A stretch of DNA of 64,000 bases from assembly GCA_047602645.1 (NCBI GenBank), contig JASGGU010000002.1, forward strand, positions 1-64,000, given 5' to 3'. This document shows positions 23,693 to 33,356 of the stretch, in pieces. Numbering within the stretch: the first letter of the stretch is position 1; every line of letters begins with the position of its first letter. Origin of the DNA: JAEYFP01 sp047602645 (lineage in GTDB: Bacteria > Bacillota > Clostridia > Lachnospirales > Lachnospiraceae). The notes under the pieces are model-generated. The model was not told where the DNA came from. It saw nothing but the letters and a program-made list of their open reading frames with translations, and searched no databases. Made by a program: the position numbers and the translations under genes.

Positions 23693-25069
23693 TTGAACAA
23701 GACGCAAATGCAAAAACGGATCTACAGTTTTTTAATGTCTTTTCTGATTGTTTCCGTGGAAACGGGAATCATGACTTATGTCTGGGTGAATTATTATAAT
23801 ACCGAACTTCCCAAAGCCTATTATTTTTGGGGACATGTTTTTATTTCAGCGGTGTATCTGTTAATTCTTTTTATTTTTTCGGAAATGTACGGGGGGCTGA
23901 AAATCGGGTCCAATCGGATGCTGGAGCTGCTGCTATCCCAGGCGTTTTCCACGCTGGCAACAAACGTACTTTTTTATGCAATTATCAGCCTTTTGGCCTA
24001 TCATTTTCCACCGGTGCTGCCGCTTGTACTCGGCACTGCGCTGCAGTATCTCTGTATCGGTATCTGGATTCTGATTGCCACTTATATTTACAGAGGACTG
24101 TTTCCGCCGCTTGACGTGCTGCTCGTCTATGACGGCAGGACGAAGGATCTGTTTGTAAGCAAGGTCAAGACACGCCGGCATCAATTCAGTATTACGATGT
24201 CAATGAAGTCGACGGAAGCGCTTACGGAGATCTATCAGGAAATTGACCGGCATGAGGCGGTTATGATGTGGGACGTGCCGACAGTGGTCAGAAATAAAAT
24301 TTTTAAATATTGCTACGAGCGTTCTGTTGAAATATATGTGATGCCCAAAATTATGGACATTATTTTACACGGTTCCCAGACGCTTCACTTTTTTGATACG
24401 CCTCTGCTGCTGACGAAGAGTTCCCCGATGGAAGCGGAGCAGATTGCGCTGAAACGAGGATTTGATATTGTGTTTTCTCTTTTTTTGATCGTGGTGCTCT
24501 CACCGCTTATGCTGCTGACGGCGCTGTTGATTAAGTGCTATGACGGTGGTCCGGTATTTTACAGACAGATTCGGTGCACACAGGGCTCAAAAGAATTCCG
24601 TATCTATAAATTCCGCAGCATGATTGTGGAGGCGGAGCGGGACGGCGTGGCGAGACTGGCTACGAAAAATGATGACCGGATTACGCCGATCGGACGGGTA
24701 ATCAGAAAAATCAGGGTGGATGAACTGCCGCAGCTCTTTAATGTGCTGTCCGGTGCAATGTCGTTTGTCGGCCCGCGTCCGGAACGTCCGGAGATTATCG
24801 AGAAATATACGGAGGCGATGCCGGAATTTACTTATCGCACGAAGGTAAAGGCCGGTTTGACGGGATATGCACAGATTTACGGAAAGTATAATACGCTTCC
24901 TTATGACAAGCTGAAGCTGGATTTATATTATATCGAAAATTTTTCGGTGTGGCTTGATTTAAAGCTGATCATACAAACGCTCAAAATTTTATTTACGCTG
25001 GAGAGCACGGAAGGAATCGCGGACGGAGCTATCACGCCGCTTGAGGAAGAAGATGGTGACGATGAGTGA
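23693..25069 (+). CDS. Polyprenyl-phosphate sugar-1-phosphate transferase (long form)
   Basis: This protein of about 458 residues starts repeat-unit synthesis by moving a sugar-1-phosphate onto undecaprenyl phosphate. The N-terminal half has four or five membrane spans and a Rossmann-like domain; the catalytic C-terminal domain (about 265-440) has KRGFDIVFSLFLIVVLSPLM, YKFRSM, the DE-containing VDELPQLFNVLSG and FVGPRPE. The start is a TTG (23693, or 23690) after GAGGTG. It is one of three such enzymes here and most like the one at 54864. Confidence 0.9.
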   Translation: MNKTQMQKRIYSFLMSFLIVSVETGIMTYVWVNYYNTELPKAYYFWGHVFISAVYLLILFIFSEMYGGLKIGSNRMLELLLSQAFSTLATNVLFYAIISLLAYHFPPVLPLVLGTALQYLCIGIWILIATYIYRGLFPPLDVLLVYDGRTKDLFVSKVKTRRHQFSITMSMKSTEALTEIYQEIDRHEAVMMWDVPTVVRNKIFKYCYERSVEIYVMPKIMDIILHGSQTLHFFDTPLLLTKSSPMEAEQIALKRGFDIVFSLFLIVVLSPLMLLTALLIKCYDGGPVFYRQIRCTQGSKEFRIYKFRSMIVEAERDGVARLATKNDDRITPIGRVIRKIRVDELPQLFNVLSGAMSFVGPRPERPEIIEKYTEAMPEFTYRTKVKAGLTGYAQIYGKYNTLPYDKLKLDLYYIENFSVWLDLKLIIQTLKILFTLESTEGIADGAITPLEEEDGDDE

Positions 25070-25811
25070 GGATTTGATCAGTATCGTGGTTCCGGTCTAT
25101 AATGCCGCAAGGTGTATTGCGGATACGATACAGTCTGTCAGGAGCCAGACGCTTCAAAACTGGGAGCTGATACTTGTGGATGACGGTTCTACGGATCGCA
25201 GTGTGGAAATCATGCAAAGGTTTGCAAAGGATCGGATCAAACTGATTTGTTTAGAGGGCGGCAAAAGTGCGGCGCTTGCCAGAAACCGGGGAATCAGGGA
25301 AGCGGCCGGCAGATATTTGGCATTTTTGGATGCGGATGATTTGTGGTCCCCGGATAAGCTGGAAAAACAGCTTAAATTCATGCACACGCAGCAGGCGGCC
25401 TTCAGTTTTACAGGCTATGAATTTGCGGATGAGCAGGGGATCGGCGTGCAGAAAATTGTCAGTGTCCCGTCAAAGCTGAACTATCGCGGAGCATTGAAAA
25501 ATACGACCATTTTTACGAGCACGGTCATGTTTGATTTATTAAAGATTTCAAAGGAAGAGGTTCTGATGCCGAATGTAGAAAGTGAAGATACGGCGACATG
25601 GTGGAACATATTGAAAAGAGGCTATACGGCATATGGTCTGGACGAGGCTCTGACGCTTTACCGGCGCGGCAGCGGGACACTGTCTTCTAACAAAATAATT
25701 GCCGTAAAACGTATTTGGAATCTATACAGAAATGTTGAACACCTGTCGATTCTAAGGAGCAGCTATTGCTTTTGCTTCTATGCGGTGAGGGCGGTACTGA
25801 GGCGGATCTAA
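25062..25811 (+). CDS. Family 2 glycosyltransferase
   Basis: This 249-residue GT-A enzyme opens with LISIVVPVYNAARCIADTIQ and has VDDGSTDRS and FLDADDLWSPDKL. The short length and STVMFDLLK near the middle fit capsule transferases. ATG 25062 is chosen because GAGGAAG lies 12 bases upstream; it overlaps the previous stop by eight bases. Confidence 0.88.
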   Translation: MSEDLISIVVPVYNAARCIADTIQSVRSQTLQNWELILVDDGSTDRSVEIMQRFAKDRIKLICLEGGKSAALARNRGIREAAGRYLAFLDADDLWSPDKLEKQLKFMHTQQAAFSFTGYEFADEQGIGVQKIVSVPSKLNYRGALKNTTIFTSTVMFDLLKISKEEVLMPNVESEDTATWWNILKRGYTAYGLDEALTLYRRGSGTLSSNKIIAVKRIWNLYRNVEHLSILRSSYCFCFYAVRAVLRRI

Positions 25812-25849
25812 AACAGAGCCTGGTCTATCAATCGGGAGGACTCTTGCAC

Positions 25850-27631
25850 ATGAAAATTCAGGTATTGTTATCTGCGATGTTTTTGGAAAATGAGGCGTAT
25901 GCGGATACCCTGCACATTACCTCCGACGCGGTAATTATCAACCAATGCGATCGGACGTATGAAGAAACGGTCAAAAGGAGAAGCACTTCGGGCCGTGAAC
26001 AGAAAATTACTTATATTGAAACAACCGAGCGGGGGCTTAGTAAAAGCCGGAATCTGGCGATCGCAAAGGCCGAAGCGGAGGTTTGCATTCTATGTGATAA
26101 TGATGTAGAATATGTGGAAGACTATGAAAAGTTGATTTGTGATGCTTTTGAGAGCCGACCGGATGCTGACATCATTGTTTTTTATATTAAGCGGAAGGAA
26201 AAGCCGGCACCGAACTTTCCGAAAGAAAAAAGGATGGGATATCTTTCGGTGCTGAAAATATTTTCTCCTGAAATTGCTTTTCGGCGTAAGTCTGTTTCGG
26301 ATGTTCGTTTTGATGAGCAGTTCGGTGCGGGCGCGCATTACAATATGGGAGAGGAAAATATTTTCCTCTATGACTGTCTGAAAAAAAAGAAAAAAATTTA
26401 TTATGTTCCGATTCAGATTGCCTCGCTCAGAGAAGAACCTTCCACGTGGTTTCAGGGCTACGATGAGCGGTTTTTTGTGTCGAGAGGGGCAAATTACGGG
26501 GCAATGTCAAGATTGGGTTCACTGCTGCTGATTTTGCAGTTTGCCCTGAGAAAGCACGGATTGTACGGTGCCAATATGACGATGTCCGCCGCACTGCGCC
26601 TGATGCTGAAGGGCAGGAAAGAATACCTGGGCCGTGTGCCGAGAATATTTCTTGCCGGAGATTTCAGGACAGGAACAGGCCCTGCCAATGTGACAAAAAG
26701 CTATTTGGAGAGATTTCCCAACGATACCCTATATCAAAAGGCATGTTCAAAGGTCTTGCGGGTGCCTGAAATCATCATGAAAACGATGCGTGCTGAGGTT
26801 GTGCTCTATTCGGGATACTCCGGTCAAAATGTACTGGGACTGCGCTTTGCAAAGCTTATAAAAAAACCGTCGGCATATTTGATGCACGGCTGTGTAGAAC
26901 ATGAAAATGCCATTAATGGTGTGCCGGATGAAGCGATGAACCGCATCGAACGAAAAACGCTGGCGCTTGCCGACCGGATTTTTGCCGTTTCCGAATGGTT
27001 TGCGGGTTGGCTGCGGGAAGCTTACCCGGAGTATCGGGACAAAATTGACAGCGCCGTCAATGGGGTTGATTTTATGACGGAACCGAAATTGGCAGATGAA
27101 AGGGAACCCTGGCAGATCATTTCGATCGGCGGAGGGATGCCGAGAAAAAAAATCAGGTATGTCTGCGAGGCGCTGCAGCTGTTGAATGAAGGAAAGGCAG
27201 CGGACGGGGAGGCGGTAAGGCTGCTCGTTATCGGCGATAGAGGACTTGACACGGAACTGATTAACAGCTATCCATTTGTTGAGAATTTGGGAATGGTATC
27301 TTTTGAGGAGACAAAAGCGCTTTTGCACTCTTCCCGGCTATTCATACAAAACAGCTGCTTTGAAACATTCGGACTCGCCCCTCTCGAAGCACTGATGTGC
27401 GGCTGCAGTATTCTTCTTTCAAAACACGTGGGTGCGCTGGAACTGTTTGATAATGTGGAAGAGACAGATGTGATTGAGAATTATGAGGATGCAGGGGAAA
27501 TCGCTGAAAAGATAGACAGCCTTTTGCGGCATGGAAATGCGGACAGGCTGATGACTAAAATCGATAAGGAGTCTGCCTCATGGGAAGCAAGAACTTGTCA
27601 GCTTCAGAAAAAGCTGGCACAGCTGCGATAG
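25850..27631 (+). CDS. GT2-GT4 fusion glycosyltransferase
   Basis: This 593-residue protein joins two glycosyltransferase domains. Residues 1-270 form a GT2-like domain (MKIQVLLSAMFLEN, then LCDNDVEYVEDYE and a GEENIFLYDCL segment). Residues 280-590 form a GT4 domain (FLAGDFRTGTGPANVTKSY, then ENGVDF-like SAVNGVDF, and the E-x7-E region ETFGLAPLEALMCG). Two successive sugar additions by one polypeptide are likely. ATG 25850 follows GGGAGG; the upstream ATG at 25766 lies within the previous gene. Its end overlaps the polymerase gene by 52 bases. Confidence 0.85.
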   Translation: MKIQVLLSAMFLENEAYADTLHITSDAVIINQCDRTYEETVKRRSTSGREQKITYIETTERGLSKSRNLAIAKAEAEVCILCDNDVEYVEDYEKLICDAFESRPDADIIVFYIKRKEKPAPNFPKEKRMGYLSVLKIFSPEIAFRRKSVSDVRFDEQFGAGAHYNMGEENIFLYDCLKKKKKIYYVPIQIASLREEPSTWFQGYDERFFVSRGANYGAMSRLGSLLLILQFALRKHGLYGANMTMSAALRLMLKGRKEYLGRVPRIFLAGDFRTGTGPANVTKSYLERFPNDTLYQKACSKVLRVPEIIMKTMRAEVVLYSGYSGQNVLGLRFAKLIKKPSAYLMHGCVEHENAINGVPDEAMNRIERKTLALADRIFAVSEWFAGWLREAYPEYRDKIDSAVNGVDFMTEPKLADEREPWQIISIGGGMPRKKIRYVCEALQLLNEGKAADGEAVRLLVIGDRGLDTELINSYPFVENLGMVSFEETKALLHSSRLFIQNSCFETFGLAPLEALMCGCSILLSKHVGALELFDNVEETDVIENYEDAGEIAEKIDSLLRHGNADRLMTKIDKESASWEARTCQLQKKLAQLR

Positions 27632-28803
27632 GAACACAAACAAAAAGACAGGAAATCATGAATTGGATTGTCCTTCTGTTATTGTTTACAGGCTATACAC
27701 TTACATTTATGATACCAAAGTTCTACGGAGCGACGGATGCCTATGTAGGTGTATTTGTATTTTGCATGTGTGTTCTTTTATTTTTGAATAATGTGGATGT
27801 GATCGGGAAAATAAAAAATAGGGATGGGGAGACGCTTCTCCTCGCGGGAATTATTTTACTTACCGGGATCAATCTGCTGATTGTAAATTCAGGTAAGGGT
27901 GCTTTTTTTGTGGCATCCAATTTCGTATTGATCTGGTATTTGTCCGATAAGCTTCTGCTTACAAGGCGGCAGATTACGGTCCTGTCCGGTCTGTACCTGC
28001 TTTTGCTGCTCTATTGGCTGATTGTCGCATATCCGAAGATGTTCGGCGATTTTGAGTCCTACGCCTACAATACGAATACGGCTGCGACATTTACGGTGTT
28101 TACGCTGCTGTGCGCGTTTGTATTTTTACAGCAGCTTTATGAAAAGTACGAAGCGGTCGGGCTGTTTATGGTGATTTTATTACTGAGGGGCGTCCAGCTT
28201 GTGCTTTGGCATCGTGCCAGAGGGGCATTTATTATGCTCGCGGCATTTATCTTCTTTTATTTTATCGCACCGAGAAAATGGTGGGGCAATAAAAAGCTGT
28301 TTGGTTTGTTATGTCTGCTTGCGACGCTCGGCTCCCTTGTGTTTGTCTGTGGGTATGTGCTGCTTGGTACGACAGGCGTGAATTTTCAGATTCCTTTTTT
28401 CTACAAGCCGGTATTTTCGGGACGCAACAGAATCTGGTATGAATTCTGGACACTGTTTATAAAGAAGCCGCTTACGGGGATCGGGACGAACGTGACACTC
28501 GAATCTTTTTGGGAGTTCAATGTGCATAACGCAATGTATAATATTCTCGTCGTCCATGGAGTTGTCGTGTTTGCGGGTGTTCTTTACTTTGTTTATAAGA
28601 GGCTGCGCGCTTTTAGCGCGCTTGTTTGCGGGAACAGACTGGCACTGTGTGCACTCAGCGCCGTCATTGCAGTATTTTTTGAGTCCTATTTCGATGTGGA
28701 TTTAATTTGGGCGGATTATGCGCTGAATTTGATTTTCTTATTGGCGGTCGTCAATCATCAGGCCGGCATAAAAAAGGTTGAAAAGACGAATGGGAAAGTA
28801 TAA
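27580..28803 (+). CDS. Wzy/O-antigen-ligase-like polysaccharide polymerase
   Basis: This 407-residue integral membrane protein has about ten spans and a large loop near residues 270-320. GRNRIWYEFWTLFIKKPLTG then IGT, followed by HNAMYNILVVHG, matches the O-antigen ligase/polymerase pattern. It would join repeat units outside the membrane. AAGGAG lies eight bases before ATG 27580; a second ATG at 27658 is less well supported. It is a close paralogue of the protein at 30234-31496. Confidence 0.85.
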   Translation: MGSKNLSASEKAGTAAIGTQTKRQEIMNWIVLLLLFTGYTLTFMIPKFYGATDAYVGVFVFCMCVLLFLNNVDVIGKIKNRDGETLLLAGIILLTGINLLIVNSGKGAFFVASNFVLIWYLSDKLLLTRRQITVLSGLYLLLLLYWLIVAYPKMFGDFESYAYNTNTAATFTVFTLLCAFVFLQQLYEKYEAVGLFMVILLLRGVQLVLWHRARGAFIMLAAFIFFYFIAPRKWWGNKKLFGLLCLLATLGSLVFVCGYVLLGTTGVNFQIPFFYKPVFSGRNRIWYEFWTLFIKKPLTGIGTNVTLESFWEFNVHNAMYNILVVHGVVVFAGVLYFVYKRLRAFSALVCGNRLALCALSAVIAVFFESYFDVDLIWADYALNLIFLLAVVNHQAGIKKVEKTNGKV

Positions 28804-30202
28804 ATATTTAGCCAATCATATTGCTTTGTTTTCTATCAGTAATTTTGTATCTAAAATACTGGTTTTTTTACTGGTACCCTTTTATACGAATGTGCTGACG
28901 ACACAGGAGTACGGTGTAGCGGATATTTTTCAGGTGACAATTCTTCTGCTTGTTCCGGCCCTTACGGTAAATATGGGCGAAGCTGCATTGCGGTATGGAA
29001 TTGAAAGAGAAGAAAAAAGAGGTAGTATTCTTAGAATCGGACTGAAATATACGGCAGCTGGCGGCATTTTTGTTGCGCTGGCGGCGTTCATTTCAGCTTT
29101 TTTTGTATCCGGGCAGATGAAATGGTATCTGTTTTTGTTCGTGTTGCTCTTTATTACCGATGCTTTTTATGAATATTTGGTATTATATTTTCAGGGGTGC
29201 GAGTTTGTCACGATCGTCGTTGCGGGAAGTGTGCTTTCCACCCTGATTATGCTGCTTTCCAATCTGTTTTTCCTGCTTGTGTTAAAGATCGGTTTAAACG
29301 GCTACCTGTTTTCTCAGATGCTCGCCTATACGGCGGCAGTTTGTTTGATGCTGCTGCTTGGGAGGCGGCATACGAGAGGAAGCTTTCATAAGGATCAGGT
29401 TCTTGAGAAGGAAATGCTCTCTTATGGAAAACCGCTGCTGCTTTATTCTACGGGAAGCTGGATTAATAATGCAGCGGACCGCTATATCCTGGCGGCACTC
29501 TGCGGGACGGCCGTCAACGGGCTCTATGGGGTCGCCTACAAAATTCCGGCAATTCTGATGGTGTTTCAGCGTATTTTTGCGCAGGCATGGCAGATGTCCG
29601 CGACAAAAAGCTATGCGGATAAAAACAGCAATGAATTCTTCTCGACGATGTATCAGGCATATCATACCTTTATGGTAATCGGGTGCTCGGCACTCATTTT
29701 GTGTGTCCGGCTTCTCGCCTGGCTGCTGTTCAAGAAGGACTTCTACGAAGCCTGGCAATATGTGCCGCCGTTGTTGATTTCCGTTATTTTCGGTGCGCTG
29801 ACAGGATTTCTCGGCTCGATTTGTCTCGCTCATAAGGATAGCCGATCAATGGGCTTTGCGACGGGGGCGGGAGCGCTGCTGAATATTGTGCTGAATTTTC
29901 TTCTTGTTCCGCATTTGGGAGCGATGGGCTCTGCGGCGGCGACAGCGGTTTCGTATTTTACGATGTATTTTATGGCACTTCTCATTGTAAGAAAATATGT
30001 AACAATCAGGACCAATTTGGTCAGGGACTACCTGTCCTACCTGCTGCTTGTACTGCAGTCGGTTGTGATGATCCGTTCCCTGGGCCCTGTTTATGCCGTC
30101 AGCGGACTGATTACCTTGCTGCTGGTTATCTTATATAGAAAAGAAGTTACGGATATGATCAATAAAGTGCTGTCCTTACTTAAAAAGAGTGAGGAACATT
30201 AG
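28790..30202 (+). CDS. Wzx-type polysaccharide flippase (first of three)
   Basis: This 470-residue protein of the MATE-like MOP superfamily has about 12-14 membrane spans. The N-terminus (FSISNFVSKILVFLLVPFYT, then LTTQEYGVADIFQ) is typical of repeat-unit flippases. It turns the undecaprenyl-linked unit to the outer face. ATG 28790 is used; the frame also opens with TTG at 28778. It sits between two paralogous polymerases. Confidence 0.9.
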   Translation: MGKYKYLANHIALFSISNFVSKILVFLLVPFYTNVLTTQEYGVADIFQVTILLLVPALTVNMGEAALRYGIEREEKRGSILRIGLKYTAAGGIFVALAAFISAFFVSGQMKWYLFLFVLLFITDAFYEYLVLYFQGCEFVTIVVAGSVLSTLIMLLSNLFFLLVLKIGLNGYLFSQMLAYTAAVCLMLLLGRRHTRGSFHKDQVLEKEMLSYGKPLLLYSTGSWINNAADRYILAALCGTAVNGLYGVAYKIPAILMVFQRIFAQAWQMSATKSYADKNSNEFFSTMYQAYHTFMVIGCSALILCVRLLAWLLFKKDFYEAWQYVPPLLISVIFGALTGFLGSICLAHKDSRSMGFATGAGALLNIVLNFLLVPHLGAMGSAAATAVSYFTMYFMALLIVRKYVTIRTNLVRDYLSYLLLVLQSVVMIRSLGPVYAVSGLITLLLVILYRKEVTDMINKVLSLLKKSEEH

Positions 30203-30233
30203 TAACAGTAACATGCAAAGGAGTACCACAAAT

Positions 30234-31496
30234 ATGAAGGAACAGGAAGCTCAGACAGAAAACGGGATCAGTGAAAAGCGGAAACAGATCGGAAATATTG
30301 CATTGGCAGCAGGTGTATTCGTGCTGATCACTGCCGGATGGAATTTTTATTCGTGGTATGAGGCGACGGCGCCATATGGGACGCTTGTGGCTTCCGCCGC
30401 ACTCGGCATAGCATTTTTATGCTATGTGAACATCAAGGATGCCCTGCGGGATCCGGCGTTTTATTTGATGGCCGGTGCGGACTTGTTAGCACTTGTGCAT
30501 CTGTTTCTGATTGACTCCGATAAGGGCGCCATTTTGATTGTAGCCGATTTTCTTCTGATTTTATATTTGGCGAACAAGGTTGTGTTTTCTGACAGGCTGC
30601 TGTTGATCTGCGCCGGCTTCATCGGATTCTTTTTCTTTTATTGGACCGTGGATGTAAAAGGATATTTTAAAGGCTATAACACAAATTTCGGCGGACTAGT
30701 ACTGATTACGGGCTTTTTGTTTACGATGCTCCTGATGGAATATGGGAAGGACTATCTGAAAACCCAAAAGCCGTGGAGGTATCAGAAATATTTATGGATC
30801 GTTCAGGTGCTGCTTTTTATTCTCGCATATAAAATCATTGCGTGGTACCGTTCCAGGTGTGCGCTTGTAGGTCTGCTTGTGCTCGCGGTTTTGCTGTTGA
30901 TTCCGAAAAAAGCATGGAATATAAAACCGCTTTATGATGTACTGTGTGCGGGGGCAACGATTGGCTCGATCGCCTTTACGGGATTGTATGTGTGGCTTGG
31001 TGTGCTGCGGGAGCAATTTCAGATTCAGATTTTCTACAAGGATATTTTGTCCGGCCGGGAAGAAATCTGGTCGGAGCTTTGGGGTGCCTATTTAAAACAG
31101 CCGCTGACGGGCATCGGTTCCTCTTATGTCATTCAGGTCGAGTGGATGGACGGTATGCTGGAGGTGCATAACGGTATGCTGGACCTTTTGGTGATTCACG
31201 GGCTTGCGGTATTTATTGCGGCCTGCTGCTTTTTGCTGTATCGTCTGCTGGGAATCCGAAAAATTGCGGCTGCGGATTCCGTTGCGAAATGCGCGATGGC
31301 GGGGATGATGACAATGCTGCTGACCTCTTTTCTGGAAAATTACGTAATCGTGCCGCCGTTTTCCCTTCTCTTCCTGTTTTTGTTTGCAGTCATCAACAAC
31401 CGGAGGACAAAACTTGAAGTGGTATGTGATATCTGTTATAATGAAACGATCGAATATCGGTCAGCGGGGAATAAGAATGAAAATGAGATTCATTAA
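30234..31496 (+). CDS. Wzy/O-antigen-ligase-like polymerase (second paralogue)
   Basis: This 420-residue membrane protein has about ten spans. Segments DKGAILIVADFLLILYLANK and SGREEIWSELWGAYLKQPLT line up with the same positions in the polymerase at 27580, so the pair arose by duplication or joint acquisition. AAAGGAG at 30217-30223 decides for ATG 30234 over the upstream GTG at 30189. The C-terminal tail is charged and overlaps the next gene by 20 bases. Confidence 0.82.
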   Translation: MKEQEAQTENGISEKRKQIGNIALAAGVFVLITAGWNFYSWYEATAPYGTLVASAALGIAFLCYVNIKDALRDPAFYLMAGADLLALVHLFLIDSDKGAILIVADFLLILYLANKVVFSDRLLLICAGFIGFFFFYWTVDVKGYFKGYNTNFGGLVLITGFLFTMLLMEYGKDYLKTQKPWRYQKYLWIVQVLLFILAYKIIAWYRSRCALVGLLVLAVLLLIPKKAWNIKPLYDVLCAGATIGSIAFTGLYVWLGVLREQFQIQIFYKDILSGREEIWSELWGAYLKQPLTGIGSSYVIQVEWMDGMLEVHNGMLDLLVIHGLAVFIAACCFLLYRLLGIRKIAAADSVAKCAMAGMMTMLLTSFLENYVIVPPFSLLFLFLFAVINNRRTKLEVVCDICYNETIEYRSAGNKNENEIH

Positions 31497-33354
31497 AAAT
31501 AGACAGCTTTTCGTCAGAAGAATTGCGTTAATAGTCTGGGATATACTTGCGGTTGCGGGAGCGACCTATCTCGGACTTGTGGCGAGATTTGATTTCCGGT
31601 ATGGAGATATCGCCGATCCGGCGTTTATTGAAACGGCATGGGATTACCTTCCGTACAGCATTGTGATTACGATCGGGTTGTTCTGGCTGTTTCATATGTA
31701 CCAGAGTCTTTGGGAATATGCCGGCGCACCGGAGATGGTCAACATGGTGCTTGCCTGTGTCAGTTCCGCGGTTTCCCAGATGGTGATCGTGCATATGTTT
31801 CTGCATTGGAGCTATCCGCGGAGTTCCTATGTGTTTTTCGGAGGTTTTCTGCTCTTTTTCGTTGTGCTGAGCCGTTTCTTTTACCGTGCATTCCGCACGT
31901 TTGTGGAAAAGCGGACCGATACGGCCAAAAGCATCAACGTCATGGTAATCGGTGCGGGAGATGCGGGAAATTCGCTGATCCGGGAAATGAAGTCCTCGAG
32001 CTATATTCAGAAAAATGCGCTTTGCGTCATTGATGATGATAAATCAAAAATTGGGAACTATATACATGGAGTTAAGGTCGTCGGTGACAGGAATGATATT
32101 TTAGACTGCGTTGCGAAATATCACATCGATGAGATTATTATCGCGATGCCTTCCGCGCAGAAGGCGGTTGTAAAGGAAATTCTGGAAATCTGCAAACAGA
32201 CAAAGTGTGAATTAAAGACACTGCCCGGCATTTACCAGCTGGTGAACGGCGAGGTCAATGTCAGCCAGCTTCGGAAGGTGGATGTCATTGATCTGCTCGG
32301 AAGGGAGCAGATTGAGGTGGATCTTGATTCGATCATGGGCTATGTGCGGGACAAGATTATCCTTGTCACGGGCGGCGGCGGTTCGATTGGAAGCGAGCTT
32401 TGCAGACAGATCGCAAGCTATGGGCCAAAGCAGCTGATTATTTTTGATATTTACGAAAACAGTGCCTATGATATTCAGCAGGAGCTGAAAAAAAAGTATC
32501 CGGAGTTGAATTTAGAGGTGCTGATCGGCTCCGTCAGAAATACAAACCGCGTCAATTCCGTATTTGAAACCTATCACCCGAATATCGTTTATCACGCGGC
32601 GGCGCACAAGCATGTTCCTCTGATGGAGGACAGTCCGAATGAAGCGATCAAGAACAACGTGCTCGGTACATGGAAGGTTGCGGAGGCGGCGGTGAAGTAT
32701 CAGACAGACCGGTTTGTTATGATTTCGACCGACAAGGCGGTAAATCCGACGAACATTATGGGGGCGAGCAAGCGGATCTGTGAAATGATTGTACAAGCTT
32801 ATAACAGCCGTTCCGAGACGGAGTTTGTCGCGGTGCGCTTTGGCAATGTGCTCGGCAGCAACGGCAGTGTCATTCCGCTCTTCAAAAAACAGATTGCATC
32901 GGGCGGGCCGGTTACGGTGACGCATCCCGATATCATTCGTTATTTCATGACGATTCCGGAGGCGGTGTCTTTGGTGCTGCAGGCCGGCGCTTATGCTCAT
33001 GGAGGCGAAATTTTTGTGCTGGAAATGGGTGAGCCCGTGAAAATACTCGATCTTGCAAAAAACCTGATTCGCTTATCCGGCTATATCCCCGGAGAGGATA
33101 TACAGATCCAGTTTATCGGACTGCGACCGGGAGAAAAGTTATATGAGGAAATGCTGATGGAGGAGGAAGGGATGCAGGAAACCGCAAACCGCCTGATTCA
33201 TATCGGCAAGCCGATCGAATTTGACGAAACAGAGTTTTTCGCGCAGCTGGAGGAGATGAAGGTGGATTCCAAGGAAGAAGCGGACAGAGAAGCGATTAAG
33301 GAATGGGTGAGAAAGCTTGTGCCCACGTATCAATTAAAGAAAGACGGCGAATAA
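31477..33354 (+). CDS. Membrane UDP-GlcNAc 4,6-dehydratase (CapD/PglF-type)
   Basis: This 625-residue protein has four N-terminal membrane spans (about 10-125), a first Rossmann domain (GAGDAGNSL) and a catalytic SDR domain (VTGGGGSIGSEL). ISTDKAVNPTNIMGASKR shows the M-x3-K variant of the usual Y-x3-K, as in PglF. It converts UDP-GlcNAc to the 4-keto-6-deoxy sugar used for bacillosamine-type residues. GGGG lies eight bases before ATG 31477; ATG 31441 is a less likely alternative. The aminotransferase gene follows directly. Confidence 0.92.
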   Translation: MKMRFIKNRQLFVRRIALIVWDILAVAGATYLGLVARFDFRYGDIADPAFIETAWDYLPYSIVITIGLFWLFHMYQSLWEYAGAPEMVNMVLACVSSAVSQMVIVHMFLHWSYPRSSYVFFGGFLLFFVVLSRFFYRAFRTFVEKRTDTAKSINVMVIGAGDAGNSLIREMKSSSYIQKNALCVIDDDKSKIGNYIHGVKVVGDRNDILDCVAKYHIDEIIIAMPSAQKAVVKEILEICKQTKCELKTLPGIYQLVNGEVNVSQLRKVDVIDLLGREQIEVDLDSIMGYVRDKIILVTGGGGSIGSELCRQIASYGPKQLIIFDIYENSAYDIQQELKKKYPELNLEVLIGSVRNTNRVNSVFETYHPNIVYHAAAHKHVPLMEDSPNEAIKNNVLGTWKVAEAAVKYQTDRFVMISTDKAVNPTNIMGASKRICEMIVQAYNSRSETEFVAVRFGNVLGSNGSVIPLFKKQIASGGPVTVTHPDIIRYFMTIPEAVSLVLQAGAYAHGGEIFVLEMGEPVKILDLAKNLIRLSGYIPGEDIQIQFIGLRPGEKLYEEMLMEEEGMQETANRLIHIGKPIEFDETEFFAQLEEMKVDSKEEADREAIKEWVRKLVPTYQLKKDGE

Positions 33355-33356
33355 TC

